NCBI RefSeq assembly: GCF_006440675.2
Contig: NZ_CP083951.1
Coordinates: forward strand, 1,550,001 to 1,614,000
Source of the DNA: Mesorhizobium sp. B2-8-5
GTDB taxonomy: Bacteria > Pseudomonadota > Alphaproteobacteria > Rhizobiales > Rhizobiaceae
Direction of reading: 5' to 3'
Length of the DNA: 64,000 bases
Shown: one piece after another, positions 1-9,525 of the stretch
Layout of the letters: every line of letters starts with the position of its first letter
Numbering within the stretch: position 1 is the first letter of the stretch
Notes under the pieces: model-generated
Seen by the model: only the letters and a program-made list of their open reading frames with translations
The model's database searches: none
What the model was told of the DNA's origin: nothing
Program-made: the position numbers and the translations under genes

Positions 1-1016
1 GGATTGATGCCGGAAAAGCGCGGATCGTCATAGGCCGGCTGGAAGATGACGTTCGAGTGGTTGCGCAGGATCTCCAGCATGGCGCCTTCGCCGATGCGGC
101 CACGGTCGAACAGCGTGTTCATGAGCGTGTAATGCACGAAGGTGGCGCAACCTTCGTTCATCACCTGGGTTTGCCGCTGCGGGTAGAAATATTGCGCGAT
201 GACACGCACGATCCTGACGATCTCGCGCTGCCAGGGCTCAAGCACCAGGCTGTTCTTCTCGAGGAAATAGAGCAGGTTTTCCTCCGGCAGATTGAGCGAT
301 TTCTTGCGCTCGGCAAGGATTTCGTCCCCTGCTTCCGGCTTGTTCTTTCCCTGCGGGGGCGGCAGCGTTCGCCACAGATCGTTGAATGAGCGTTCCTCGT
401 ATTCGAGGCGCTCGCGCAACCCCTCGCGCTGTTGCTCCGATGACAGTTTCGGCGGGCGACGGTAACGGAACACGCCTTGCTCCATCAGCGCATGGGCCGA
501 ATCCAGGATCGCCTCCACGGCGGCCAGGCCATGCCGTTCCTCGCATCGGGCTATGTAGCTCTTGGCGAAGTCCAGGTAGCTCAGGATGCCGCCGGCATCC
601 GTCCATTGCCGGAAGAGATGATTGTTCTTGAAGAAATGATTGTGCCCGAGCGCGGCATGGGCGGTCACCAAGGCCTGCAGGGCCATGGTGTTTTCCTCCA
701 TGAGGTAGACGATGCAGGGGTTGGAGTTGATGACGATCTCGTAGGCCAGACCGCGAGCGCCCTTGCGGTAGAGAAGCTCGTCGTAAAGAAAACGTTTGCC
801 GAACGACCAGTGCCGGTACATCAGCGGCATGCCGATCGACGAATAGGCGTCGAGCATCTGCTCGGAGGAAATGACCTCCATCTGCACCGGGTAGATGTCG
901 AGGTGAAGCACTTCGCGGCCGATCGCTTCGATCTCGTCATAGACCCGGGACAGCTTGTTGAAATCCCAGTCGGACCCGGAAAACAGCAGTTCGGACTTGC
1001 GCGCCTGGTTGACCAT
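1..1016 (-). CDS. SpoVR family protein, C-terminus beyond window
   Basis: The reading frame opens with ATG at 1016 and stays open to the window edge, giving the first 338 residues of a protein that is usually about 500 long. The residues FFKNNHLFRQW and DAGGILSYLDFAKSYI are typical of the SpoVR/YcgB family. It is the last gene of a three-gene minus-strand run: only 11 bases separate it from the stop of the DUF444 gene upstream. In Enterobacteria the YeaG-YeaH-YcgB trio is expressed under starvation and stationary-phase stress; the biochemical role of SpoVR proteins is not settled. The start follows the DUF444 stop closely, which suggests translational coupling. Confidence 0.93.
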   Translation of the reverse strand, partial: MVNQARKSELLFSGSDWDFNKLSRVYDEIEAIGREVLHLDIYPVQMEVISSEQMLDAYSSIGMPLMYRHWSFGKRFLYDELLYRKGARGLAYEIVINSNPCIVYLMEENTMALQALVTAHAALGHNHFFKNNHLFRQWTDAGGILSYLDFAKSYIARCEERHGLAAVEAILDSAHALMEQGVFRYRRPPKLSSEQQREGLRERLEYEERSFNDLWRTLPPPQGKNKPEAGDEILAERKKSLNLPEENLLYFLEKNSLVLEPWQREIVRIVRVIAQYFYPQRQTQVMNEGCATFVHYTLMNTLFDRGRIGEGAMLEILRNHSNVIFQPAYDDPRFSGIN

Positions 1017-1027
1017 CGCCGAAGCCC

Positions 1028-2338
1028 TCAAGCGCTCTTGCGTAAGCCGGGCTGCCTGGCGAAGAGCTCGCGGAAGACCGGGTATATGTCGGCCGGCGCG
1101 GCAATGCGCCTCATCTGGAAGTTCGGCCATTTGCCGTCGACGGCGTTGTAGGCGCGCCAGAGCGACGTGCCGTTCTCGGTCGAGCCGAAAATGTGGCTTT
1201 CCCGCTCATCGATGATCTCCACATAGGCGAAATACTGGCAAAGCCCCATGAGTTTGCGGTCCAGCAGTTCTATGCAGCGTTCGGAGTCGGTGGCGAAATT
1301 GTCGCCGTCAGAGGCCTGGGCGGCGTAGATGTTCCATTCAGAGGCCGGATATCGCTCTTCGATGATGCGATGCATCTCCTCGAGAGCCGTGGAAACGACG
1401 GTGCCGCCGCTTTGCGTGTGGTAGAAGAACGTGTGCTCGTCCACCTCCTTGGCCTCATGGGTGTGGCGAATGAAGACGATTTCGGTGCGCTCGTATCGTC
1501 GCGTCAGGAACAGATGCAGCAGCACGAAGAAGCGTTTGGCCAAATCCTTCTCTCGCTCGCCCATCGATCCGGAGACGTCCATCAGGCAGAACATAACGGC
1601 ACTGGCATTCGGCCGCGGCTGCGGGTCGAAGCGATTGAAGCGGATGTCGACCGGATCGACATAGGCAATCCGCCTGCGCCGGCGCTCCAGCCGATCGAAC
1701 TCGTCGCGCAGAGCCTCGATGCGTTCGCGTGTCTTTGCATCCGGCGGCCTGGATTCCAGCTCGGCGATCTGCCCGGCGATGGCGTCCACGTCAGCCTGCT
1801 TCGGACGCCTGAGCGCGATGCGGCGCCCGTGGCTGTTTCGCATCGTGCGCCCGACATTGATGTTGGTCGGCGCGCCGCTTGCCGCGAAACCCGCCCGCTT
1901 CGGCTTGAAGCTGAGTATCTGCTTTAGACTGAGCTTGACCAGATCCGGCAGTTCGAGGTCCTCGAAGAAAAGGTCGAGCACTTCCTCGCGTGACAGCACG
2001 AAGCGGAAGTCGTCCTCGGATTCCGTGGTCCCCGGAGCCGAGCCGTAGCCTCCGCCGCCGCCAGGCTTGTCGATAAGATCGCCAGGGCTGAACGTCCGGT
2101 TGCCGGGCAGGATGTGCTGGCGCCGGCCGCTTTCCTTGTCGTCGCCGAAGGTCGGTTCGCCGGTGCCCTTGCGAGGCATCGGCACGGCGTGCTCGCGGTC
2201 GAGCTCGGCGATCCCGCCGGCGCGGACCTTGTCGCGGATGGAGCGCTTGAGCTCTTCGCGGGCACGCCTGAGGAAGCGCTGGCGATTGCCAAGGCTTTTG
2301 TCCTTCGGATTCAGGCGGCGGTCGATGAAGATCGGCAT
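1028..2338 (-). CDS. yeaH: DUF444 / YeaH-type von Willebrand factor A protein
   Basis: This 436-residue protein has the basic N-terminus typical of DUF444 (MPIFIDRRLNPKDKS), a glycine-rich stretch near residues 92-100, and a C-terminal vWA domain. The metal-ion-dependent adhesion site is intact (DVSGS at 254-258), followed by a TQSGGTVVSTAL segment. It lies 19 bases after prkA and 11 bases before the SpoVR gene, so the three form one operon. Family knowledge: YeaH partners the YeaG/PrkA kinase in E. coli stress adaptation. The pairing of an AAA+ protein with a vWA protein suggests a MoxR-like assembly or remodelling module; that is inference. Confidence 0.93.
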   Translation of the reverse strand: MPIFIDRRLNPKDKSLGNRQRFLRRAREELKRSIRDKVRAGGIAELDREHAVPMPRKGTGEPTFGDDKESGRRQHILPGNRTFSPGDLIDKPGGGGGYGSAPGTTESEDDFRFVLSREEVLDLFFEDLELPDLVKLSLKQILSFKPKRAGFAASGAPTNINVGRTMRNSHGRRIALRRPKQADVDAIAGQIAELESRPPDAKTRERIEALRDEFDRLERRRRRIAYVDPVDIRFNRFDPQPRPNASAVMFCLMDVSGSMGEREKDLAKRFFVLLHLFLTRRYERTEIVFIRHTHEAKEVDEHTFFYHTQSGGTVVSTALEEMHRIIEERYPASEWNIYAAQASDGDNFATDSERCIELLDRKLMGLCQYFAYVEIIDERESHIFGSTENGTSLWRAYNAVDGKWPNFQMRRIAAPADIYPVFRELFARQPGLRKSA

Positions 2339-2357
2339 GGAACCGTCCCGGCTTTGA

Positions 2358-4307
2358 TCAGCCCGCCTTGTTCACGCGCATATACCAGTCGACCAGCCGG
2401 CGCACCTGCCGCTGGGTATAGCCGCGTTCCACCATCCGCTGCACGAATTCGTTGTGCCGTTTCTCCGTGACGCTGTCCTGCTTGGAGCCGAAGCTGATCA
2501 CCGGCAGCAGGTCCTCGACCTGGCCGAACATGCGCTTCTCGATGACCTCGCGAAGCTTTTCGTAGCTCGTCCAGGACGGGTTGCGGCCATGGTTGCGCGC
2601 CCGGGCGCGCAAGGTGAATTTGACCACTTCGTTGCGGAAGTCCTTGGGATTGGCGATGCCGGCCGGCTTCTCGACCTGGGACAACTCCTTGTCCAGGACC
2701 TCGCGGTTGAGGATCTGGCCGGTGTCGGGGTCCTTGTAGTCCTGATCCTCGATCCAGGCATCGGCATAGGCGATGTAACGGTCGAAGAGGTTCTGACCGT
2801 ACTCGCTGTAGGATTCCAGATAGGCCTTCTGGATCTCGTGACCGATGAACTCGGCATAGCGCGCCGCGAGTTCCGACTTGATGAATTCGAGATAGGCGGC
2901 CTCCGTTTCCTTCGGGAATTGCTCGCGCTTGATCGCCTCCTCGAGGATGTACATCAGGTGCACGGGATCGGCCGCCACCTCCTTGGTGTCGTAGTTGAAC
3001 GTCTGCGACAGGATCTTGAAGGCGAAGCGCGTGCTGACTCCGGTCATGCCTTCGTCGACGCCGGCGGCGTCGCGATATTCCTGGACGGACTTCGCCTTCG
3101 GATCGACCTCCTTGAGGTTCTCGCCGTCATAGGCGCGCATCTTGGTGTAGAGCGGTGAGTTCTCATGTTCGGCAAGGCGGGTCGAGACGGTGAAACGGCT
3201 GAGAATGTCCAGCACCTCTGGCGCGCAGGGACTGCTTGCCAATTCGCTTTCGCGCAAAAGCTTCTCGTAGATGTGCCTTTCCTCGGTGATGCGCAGGCAA
3301 TAGGGAACCTTGACCACGAGGATGCGGTCGAGGAAGGCCTCGTTGTTCTTGTTGTTCTTGAACTGCTGCCATTCCGATTCGTTGGAATGGGCAACGACGA
3401 TGCCCTGATAGGGGAAGGCGCCGAAATTCTCGGTGCCGTTGTAGCTGCCTTCCTGGGTTGCCGTCAGCAAGGGGTGCAGGACCTTGATGGGCGCCTTGAA
3501 CATCTCGACGAATTCGAGCAGCCCCTGCGTCGTCCGGTTGAGGCCGCCGCTGTAGGAATACGCGTCCGGGTCGGACTGGCTGAAGTGCTCTAATTGCCTG
3601 ATGTCGACCTTGCCGACCAGCGCCGAGACGTCCTGATTGTTCTCGTCGCCGGGCTCAGTCTTGGCGATGGCGATCTGGCGCAGCCGCGACGGCATCAGCT
3701 TGACGACGCTGAATTTGGAGATGTCGCCCGACAGTTCGTCGAGGCGCTTGGCCGCCCAGGGCGAAATCAGTCCGTTCAGGCGGCGGCGGGCGATGCCGTA
3801 TTTATCCTCCAGCAGATCGCCCATGCGGTCGGGATGGAAAAGGCCGAGCGGCGATTCGAAGACCGGGCTGATCTTGTTGCCGACCTTGAGCGTGTAGATC
3901 GGGCGCTCCTCCATCAGCTTCTTCAGCCGTTCGGCCAGCGAGGATTTGCCGCCGCCGACCGGACCGAGGAGATAGAGGATCTGCTTGCGCTCCTCGAGGC
4001 CCTGCGAGGCGTAGCGGAAATATCCGGCGATGCGCTCGATCGTGTCCTCCATTCCGTAGAAATCGGAGAAGGAGGGATAGACCTTGACGGTGCGGTTGGA
4101 AAAAATGCGGCCGAGCCGCTCGTCCTTGCTGGTGTCGATCAGGTTCGGCTCGCCGATTGCCGCAACCATGCGTTCGGGCGCCGAGGCATACATGGATTTG
4201 TCCTCGCGGCAAGCTAGCAGGTATTGCTGGAGGCTTATCTCCTCCTGAGCCGCGTTGGAATAAATCTCCGAAAACAGATCGAAGACGTCTGTTTGATTCT
4301 CGCGCAT
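2358..4307 (-). CDS. prkA: PrkA family serine protein kinase (YeaG)
   Basis: The 649-residue length matches PrkA/YeaG proteins. An AAA+ core carries a Walker A motif GPVGGGKS at residues 115-122, and the C-terminal half has the kinase-like PrkA region. The N-terminus begins MRENQTDVFDLFSEIYSNAA and includes an LQQYL segment typical of the family. It heads the prkA-DUF444-SpoVR operon. About 50 bases upstream is a GGAAC-N17-GTT element that fits the alphaproteobacterial general stress sigma factor EcfG, consistent with the stress-linked expression known for this operon in other bacteria. Confidence 0.96.
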   Translation of the reverse strand: MRENQTDVFDLFSEIYSNAAQEEISLQQYLLACREDKSMYASAPERMVAAIGEPNLIDTSKDERLGRIFSNRTVKVYPSFSDFYGMEDTIERIAGYFRYASQGLEERKQILYLLGPVGGGKSSLAERLKKLMEERPIYTLKVGNKISPVFESPLGLFHPDRMGDLLEDKYGIARRRLNGLISPWAAKRLDELSGDISKFSVVKLMPSRLRQIAIAKTEPGDENNQDVSALVGKVDIRQLEHFSQSDPDAYSYSGGLNRTTQGLLEFVEMFKAPIKVLHPLLTATQEGSYNGTENFGAFPYQGIVVAHSNESEWQQFKNNKNNEAFLDRILVVKVPYCLRITEERHIYEKLLRESELASSPCAPEVLDILSRFTVSTRLAEHENSPLYTKMRAYDGENLKEVDPKAKSVQEYRDAAGVDEGMTGVSTRFAFKILSQTFNYDTKEVAADPVHLMYILEEAIKREQFPKETEAAYLEFIKSELAARYAEFIGHEIQKAYLESYSEYGQNLFDRYIAYADAWIEDQDYKDPDTGQILNREVLDKELSQVEKPAGIANPKDFRNEVVKFTLRARARNHGRNPSWTSYEKLREVIEKRMFGQVEDLLPVISFGSKQDSVTEKRHNEFVQRMVERGYTQRQVRRLVDWYMRVNKAG

Positions 4308-4357
4308 GATGCTTTGCCTCGGAGCCGACAGGCTGCCAATCGGCTCATCGCTTCATC

Positions 4358-4382
4358 AACTGCCGGAAAGCATTGTGGTTCC
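4358..4382 (-). promoter_or_regulatory. Candidate EcfG-type (general stress) promoter of prkA operon
   Basis: Read on the minus strand, GGAAC (4382-4378) is followed by exactly 17 bases and then GTT (4360-4358). This matches the GGAAC-N16/17-(C)GTT consensus of EcfG promoters. It lies about 50 bases before the prkA ATG at 4307, a normal leader length. Such a short motif can occur by chance, so confidence rests on its position and on the stress function of the operon. Confidence 0.55.
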
Positions 4383-4591
4383 CTTCACATGAAGGGGAGC
4401 TCTCCGCACTCCGACATCGGCCCCCCGGAGTTTCCGATTCGGCCGAAAATGCTCGCCTAGTAAGATACGTGGTGATTGCCGGCGGACCGTCAAGGACTGG
4501 ATTTGTTTTCGCACCGAAAGTTGTCATTTTTGGTCAGTAAATGAGGTGCGTGGCCAGGGTCCGTGCGCTGTCGCCGCAACCGGAGATGACG

Positions 4592-5398
4592 ATGATCAAT
4601 CGACGCAGGCTCATCGCGGCATCGCTGGCGGCACTGTTGCCGCCAGGTGCGTCGGCGACCGGGCGTCCGGGCCAGCCGGAACCGCAAACCCTCGATTACG
4701 GTCCGGCCAAGCTCGATGTCCATGCAGGCGACGATGCGAACAAGCTGCCGGTGATCTTCTTCGTCCATGGCGGCGCCTGGCGGTTCGGCAAGCGCAGCCA
4801 GGTCGGCGCCAAGCCGGGCTTCCTGCTCGCCAATGGCTTTGTGTTCGTCTCGATCGATTACCGCATGCTGCCGCAAGCGGATGTCGCCACCCAGGCCGGC
4901 GATGTCGAAAAGGCCTACGCCTATGTGCGCGCCAACATCGCCTGGCATGGCGGCGATCCGGATCGCATCGTCGGCATGGGCCATTCGGCCGGCTGCCATC
5001 TGATTGCGCTGACCGGCATGCGCGGCGGATTGCCCGGTGTCGCCGCGCTGATCCTCGACGACACCAGGGCCTATGATCTTGCCGCGCTTTCCAGGAATGG
5101 CGGTATGGTTCGGGCTTATGCGCGTGCCTTTTCCGACCCGGCACAGTGGGCGGCGCTGTCGCCGGCGAGCTATGTCGACGGCAGGAAGCATCCGCCGACC
5201 TTCATCGCCTATTCGCGGGCATCCAGGCGAGGCGAAGAATCGAAAGCTTTCGCGGAACGCTTGCGCGCCACCGGCACCAAGGTGACGCTGTTCGACGGCA
5301 GCGCCTATACACATATGTCGATCAATCGCGATTTCGGCGAGGACGGCGATGCCCTGACCGCGGCCGCGCTGGCCTTCCTCAAGGCGACCGTCGGCTGA
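4592..5398 (+). CDS. Secreted alpha/beta hydrolase (esterase-like)
   Basis: The protein has 268 residues if started at the ATG at 4592, which has GGAG six bases upstream; the next in-frame ATG at 4586 touches the GGAG. The N-terminus (INRRRLIAASLAALL) is a signal peptide, with the twin arginines also allowing Tat export. The hydrolase fold shows the oxyanion motif HGGAW and the nucleophile elbow GHSAGC, with a late His in the THMSINRDFG segment as likely catalytic base. It resembles the kynurenine-formamidase/carboxylesterase branch. The substrate is unknown. Confidence 0.85.
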   Translation: MINRRRLIAASLAALLPPGASATGRPGQPEPQTLDYGPAKLDVHAGDDANKLPVIFFVHGGAWRFGKRSQVGAKPGFLLANGFVFVSIDYRMLPQADVATQAGDVEKAYAYVRANIAWHGGDPDRIVGMGHSAGCHLIALTGMRGGLPGVAALILDDTRAYDLAALSRNGGMVRAYARAFSDPAQWAALSPASYVDGRKHPPTFIAYSRASRRGEESKAFAERLRATGTKVTLFDGSAYTHMSINRDFGEDGDALTAAALAFLKATVG

Positions 5399-5701
5399 CT
5401 ACCAGCGCGTCTTCTCGCCGGGCGCGGCCGGCTCGATCGCCAGCGCATGCACGCCGGCTTTCAATTCGTCGGCGAGCAGTTCGTTGACGGCGCGATGGCG
5501 CTCGACGCGACCCATGCCGGCAAAGGCGGCAGAGACGACGCGGACGCGGAAATGCGTCTCGCCGGCGCCGTCGAACGTCGCATGGTGGCCCGACTCGACA
5601 TGGTGATGGCCGGCGTGAAGGTGGCTTTCGTTGATGACGGCGAGCCTTTCGGGCGAAAACGCCGCCTTCAGCTTGTTTTCCATCGTCGACTGTATGGACA
5701 T
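5399..5701 (-). CDS. bolA: BolA family protein
   Basis: This is a 100-residue protein starting at MSIQSTMENKL, with the sequence CCCAGG just upstream. The conserved BolA features are present: a histidine-rich loop (HAGHHHVESGHH), a THFRVRVVSAAFAG strand-helix and the RVERHRAVNELLADEL helix. BolA proteins act with monothiol glutaredoxins in iron-sulfur cluster handling, or as redox-linked regulators. Here bolA is divergent from the J-domain gene that precedes cobS and cobT, an arrangement I recall as common in Rhizobiales. The stop lies directly after the stop of the convergent hydrolase. Confidence 0.95.
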   Translation of the reverse strand: MSIQSTMENKLKAAFSPERLAVINESHLHAGHHHVESGHHATFDGAGETHFRVRVVSAAFAGMGRVERHRAVNELLADELKAGVHALAIEPAAPGEKTRW

Positions 5702-5837
5702 CCTGGGTTCCCTTCCCCACATCTGCGGCACAGCCGCAAAATCTTGAATTTCGACCGCTTTTAAGCCGCGATTCAGCGGTTAGGGCGATCATCGGCGAAA
5801 TGTCAATTCTTGTTTCGCACGTGCGAACAGCCCATAA

Positions 5838-6461
5838 ATGGGTGAGATGAAAGCGTATCCCAAATATTTCGAGAAAATTCGAATCCGGCCGGAGAAGGAC
5901 GCGGAGCTTAAGTCGCGCGCGCCGATCTGCCAGTGGGATGGCTGCAACGAGGCGGGAACGCATCGCGCGCCGGTCGGGCGCCTCAAGGAGGGCGAGTATT
6001 TCCGCTTCTGCTTCGACCATGTGCGCGAATACAACAAGGGCTTCAACTACTTCTCCGGCGTGTCGGACACAGAGATCGCCCGCTTCCAGAAGGAGGCGCT
6101 GACCGGCCACAGGCCGACTTGGCGCATGGGCGCCAATGTCGGCGGAACGCGCTCGGCGCCGGATTTCGCGCAACAGCGTTCGGGCCGCGCCGGCTACCAC
6201 AACCGCATGCGCGACCCGTTCAATCTGTTCGGTTCAGGCGCGCGCGAGCCGCGCGAGCGCAAGGCAAAGCCGCTTGAGGCCAAGGCGCTGGAAACGCTTG
6301 GCCTTGATACAAAGGCGACTGGTCAGGACATCAAGGCACGCTATAAGGAACTCGTTAAGCGCCACCATCCGGATGCGAATGGCGGCGACAGGGGTTCGGA
6401 AGACCGGTTCCGCGATGTGCTGCAGGCCTATCGCGTGCTCAAGCAAGCAGGATTGTGCTGA
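5838..6461 (+). CDS. J-domain (DnaJ-family) protein
   Basis: The 207-residue protein has an N-terminal half with a possible metal site ([15 protein letters not shown] followed by FCFDH) and a C-terminal J domain with the essential HPD motif ([10 protein letters not shown]). Unlike canonical DnaJ, the J domain is at the C-terminus and there is no Gly/Phe-rich or zinc-finger substrate domain. An alternative start lies at 5847 ([11 protein letters not shown]). The gene is upstream of cobS and cobT in the same direction, so it may recruit DnaK to a partner; a role in cobaltochelatase assembly is speculation. Confidence 0.93.
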   Translation: MGEMKAYPKYFEKIRIRPEKDAELKSRAPICQWDGCNEAGTHRAPVGRLKEGEYFRFCFDHVREYNKGFNYFSGVSDTEIARFQKEALTGHRPTWRMGANVGGTRSAPDFAQQRSGRAGYHNRMRDPFNLFGSGAREPRERKAKPLEAKALETLGLDTKATGQDIKARYKELVKRHHPDANGGDRGSEDRFRDVLQAYRVLKQAGLC

Positions 6462-6483
6462 GCGGCCCTACGGTCCCATGTCG

Positions 6484-6510
6484 TTTTCCAACTTTCATAA
6501 GGTTGGAAAA
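6484..6510. repeat. Hairpin between J-domain gene and cobS
   Basis: TTTTCCAAC (6484-6492) and GTTGGAAAA (6502-6510) form a perfect 9-bp inverted repeat with a 9-base loop. It lies between the J-domain gene stop and the chosen cobS start, and could affect mRNA stability or end some transcripts. No long T tract follows, so it is not called as an intrinsic terminator. Confidence 0.6.
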
Positions 6511-6585
6511 GGCTCTAAGACCGCCCCCGGACAAAATCGATTGCCGGCGAAACGCGGCGTTTCGCCCGTGGAGACGTTGATAGAG

Positions 6586-7572
6586 ATGAACAAGGTCGAT
6601 CGCGACATCGCCAACCTGCCCGACACGACGGTGTCGGTGAAGGAGAAATTCGGTTTCGATTCCAAGATGGTCGTGCCCGCCTATTCGGCGGCGACCGAGC
6701 ATGTGCCGGACATCGACCCGGATTATCTGTTCGACAAGGCGACGACATTGGCGATCCTCGCCGGCTTTGCCTACAACCGCCGCGTCATGGTGTCGGGCTA
6801 TCACGGCACCGGCAAGTCGACGCATATCGAGCAGGTGGCGGCGCGGCTCAACTGGCCCTGCGTGCGCGTCAACCTCGACAGCCATGTCAGCCGTATCGAT
6901 CTCGTCGGCAAGGACGCCATCGTCGTCAAGGAAGGCCTGCAGGTCACCGAATTCCGCGACGGCATCCTGCCCTGGGCCTATCAGCACAATGTCGCGCTCT
7001 GCTTCGACGAGTACGATGCCGGCCGCCCGGACGTGATGTTCGTCATCCAGCGCGTGCTGGAATCGTCGGGCCGGCTGACGCTGCTCGACCAGAGCCGGGT
7101 CATCCGCCCGCATCCGGCGTTCCGGCTGTTCGCCACCGCCAACACGGTCGGCCTTGGCGACACCACCGGCCTCTATCACGGCACGCAGCAGATCAACCAG
7201 GCGCAGATGGACCGCTGGTCGATCGTCACCACGCTCAACTACCTGCCGCACGACAATGAAGTGAACATCGTGCTGGCCAAGGCCAAGCACTATCGCGACA
7301 GCAAGGGCAAGGACATCGTCAACAAGATGGTGCGCGTCGCCGACATGACGCGCTCGGCCTTCATCAATGGCGACCTGTCCACCGTGATGAGCCCGCGTAC
7401 CGTCATCACCTGGGCCGAAAACGCCGAAATCTTCGGCGACATCGGCATGGCGTTCCGGCTGACCTTCCTCAACAAGTGCGACGAGCTGGAGCGTTCGGTG
7501 GTGGCGGAGTTCTACCAGCGCGCCTTCGGCGAGGATCTGCCGGAGAGCGCCGCCAACGTGGTGCTGGGCTAG
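6586..7572 (+). CDS. cobS: Cobaltochelatase AAA+ subunit CobS
   Basis: The protein has 328 residues from the ATG at 6586 ([18 protein letters not shown]), close to the known CobS length of about 330. An upstream in-frame ATG at 6478 would put the hairpin repeat into the coding region and is rejected. It is a MoxR-class AAA+ ATPase with Walker A GYHGTGKS at residues 71-78 and a Walker B segment LCFDEYD. With CobT and CobN it inserts cobalt into hydrogenobyrinate a,c-diamide in aerobic cobalamin synthesis. cobN is not in this window. cobT follows after 48 bases. Confidence 0.97.
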   Translation: MNKVDRDIANLPDTTVSVKEKFGFDSKMVVPAYSAATEHVPDIDPDYLFDKATTLAILAGFAYNRRVMVSGYHGTGKSTHIEQVAARLNWPCVRVNLDSHVSRIDLVGKDAIVVKEGLQVTEFRDGILPWAYQHNVALCFDEYDAGRPDVMFVIQRVLESSGRLTLLDQSRVIRPHPAFRLFATANTVGLGDTTGLYHGTQQINQAQMDRWSIVTTLNYLPHDNEVNIVLAKAKHYRDSKGKDIVNKMVRVADMTRSAFINGDLSTVMSPRTVITWAENAEIFGDIGMAFRLTFLNKCDELERSVVAEFYQRAFGEDLPESAANVVLG

Positions 7573-7626
7573 GCGCGCAGCCGAAAGGCCTCCAGCCTTT
7601 CAGCACCAATCGCGCAAGGAATGATC

Positions 7627-9525
7627 ATGGCGGGTCCGGGCGACAACACGCGCAACAAGCCGAAGAACGGGTCTGAAGCCGACAGCTTCAAGCGCGCCGT
7701 CACCGTGTGCATGCGTGCCGTCGCCGGCGACAAGGACCTCGAGGTCGGCTTCGCCAAGGACCGTCCGGCCTTGGCCGGCAACCGCGCGCGCCTGCCCGAG
7801 CTGCCGAAGAAAGCCTCCCGCAACGACATCGCGATCACGCGCGGCTTGGGCGATTCCATGGCGCTGAAGCGCGCCTGCCACGATCAGCGCGTCCACAACA
7901 AACTGGCGCCGGAAGGCAAGCTGGCGCGGTCTATCTTCGACGCGGTCGAACAGGCGCGCGTTGAGGCGATCGGCAGCCGCGCCATGCAGGGCGTGGCCGA
8001 CAATATCGGCTCGATGCTCGAGGACAAATACGCCAAGGCGAACCTCGTCGACGTCAGGGACAAGGCGGACGCGCCGCTCGAGGAAGCGATTGCGCTGATG
8101 GTGCGCGAAAAGCTCACCGGACGTCCCGTGCCGAAGAGCGGCGAGCGGCTGGTCGATCTGTGGCGCCCCTGGGTCGAGGAGAAGGCGAGCGGCGACCTCG
8201 ACGGCCTGTCGGCCAAGCTCGAGGACCAGCAGGCCTTTGCCCGCGTCGTGCGCGACATGCTGGTTTCCATGGAGATGGCCGAGGAGCTCGGCGACGACCA
8301 GGAAACCGACGACTCGGAGGAAAACGAAGAGAACGAGCAGCAGGGCGAGGAACAGAGCGAGGAAGGCGGCGAGGAGGATTCAGGCTCTGAGCAGTCGCAG
8401 TCTGAAGATGCCGAAGCTTCCGCGGACGAGGAAGAATCGGCCGAGACGGAAGCGACCGACGCCACTTCCGACGACCTTTCCGACGAGGACGATTCCGACG
8501 CCGAGACGCCGGGCGAGGCCAAGCGCAACGACAATCCGTTCCTGAACCTGCCGAAAGAGATCGACTACAAGGTGTTCACCACCGCCTTCGACGAGACGGT
8601 GGGCGCCGAGGACCTGTGCGAGGAAGAGGAGCTCGACCGGCTGCGCGCCTTCCTCGACAAGCAGCTCGCCAATCTCTCCGGCGTCGTCGGGCGGCTCGCC
8701 AACCGGCTGCAACGCCGGCTGATGGCGCAGCAGAACCGCTCCTGGGACTTCGACCTTGAGGAAGGCTATCTCGATCCGGCCCGGCTGGTGCGCGTCGTCA
8801 TCGACCCGATGCAGCCGCTGTCCTTCAAGCAGGAGCGCGACACGAAATTCCGCGACACGGTGGTGTCGCTGGTGCTCGACAATTCGGGCTCGATGCGCGG
8901 CCGGCCGATCACGGTGGCCGCGACCTGCGCCGACATTCTGGCGCGCACGCTGGAGCGCTGCGGCGTTTCGGTGGAGATCCTCGGCTTCACCACCCGCGCC
9001 TGGAAAGGCGGACAGGCGCGCGAGAGATGGCTGAAGGACGGCAAGCCGCCGAACCCCGGCCGCCTCAACGATCTGCGCCACATCATCTACAAATCCGCCG
9101 ACCATCCGTGGCGGCGCGCGCGGCGCAATCTCGGGCTGATGATGCGCGAGGGCTTGCTCAAGGAAAACATCGACGGCGAGGCACTGCTTTGGGCGCATAA
9201 CCGGCTCATCGGCCGGCCCGAGCAGCGCAAGATCCTGATGATGATCTCGGACGGCGCGCCGGTCGACGATTCCACGCTCTCGGTCAATCCGGGCAATTAT
9301 CTGGAGCGGCATCTGCGCGCGGTCATCGAGCTGATCGAAACGCGCTCGCCGGTCGAGCTGCTCGCGATCGGTATCGGCCACGACGTCACGCGCTATTATC
9401 GCCGCGCCGTCACCATCGTCGATGCCGAGGAACTGGCCGGCGCCATGACCGAGCAGCTCGCCTCGCTGTTTGGCGAGGAAAGCGCGCGCGACACGCGGCG
9501 CGGCGGATTGCGGCGCGCCGGATGA
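7627..9525 (+). CDS. cobT: Cobaltochelatase vWA subunit CobT
   Basis: The 632-residue protein starts at the ATG at 7627, which has AAGGA six bases upstream; the ATG at 7621 directly touches that site. The order is an N-terminal CobT domain, a very acidic Glu/Asp/Ser-rich linker at roughly residues 219-300, and a C-terminal vWA domain with the metal site DNSGS at 418-422. CobT forms the chaperone-like CobST complex that drives CobN metal insertion. Its stop overlaps the next start by four bases (ATGA). Confidence 0.97.
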   Translation: MAGPGDNTRNKPKNGSEADSFKRAVTVCMRAVAGDKDLEVGFAKDRPALAGNRARLPELPKKASRNDIAITRGLGDSMALKRACHDQRVHNKLAPEGKLARSIFDAVEQARVEAIGSRAMQGVADNIGSMLEDKYAKANLVDVRDKADAPLEEAIALMVREKLTGRPVPKSGERLVDLWRPWVEEKASGDLDGLSAKLEDQQAFARVVRDMLVSMEMAEELGDDQETDDSEENEENEQQGEEQSEEGGEEDSGSEQSQSEDAEASADEEESAETEATDATSDDLSDEDDSDAETPGEAKRNDNPFLNLPKEIDYKVFTTAFDETVGAEDLCEEEELDRLRAFLDKQLANLSGVVGRLANRLQRRLMAQQNRSWDFDLEEGYLDPARLVRVVIDPMQPLSFKQERDTKFRDTVVSLVLDNSGSMRGRPITVAATCADILARTLERCGVSVEILGFTTRAWKGGQARERWLKDGKPPNPGRLNDLRHIIYKSADHPWRRARRNLGLMMREGLLKENIDGEALLWAHNRLIGRPEQRKILMMISDGAPVDDSTLSVNPGNYLERHLRAVIELIETRSPVELLAIGIGHDVTRYYRRAVTIVDAEELAGAMTEQLASLFGEESARDTRRGGLRRAG

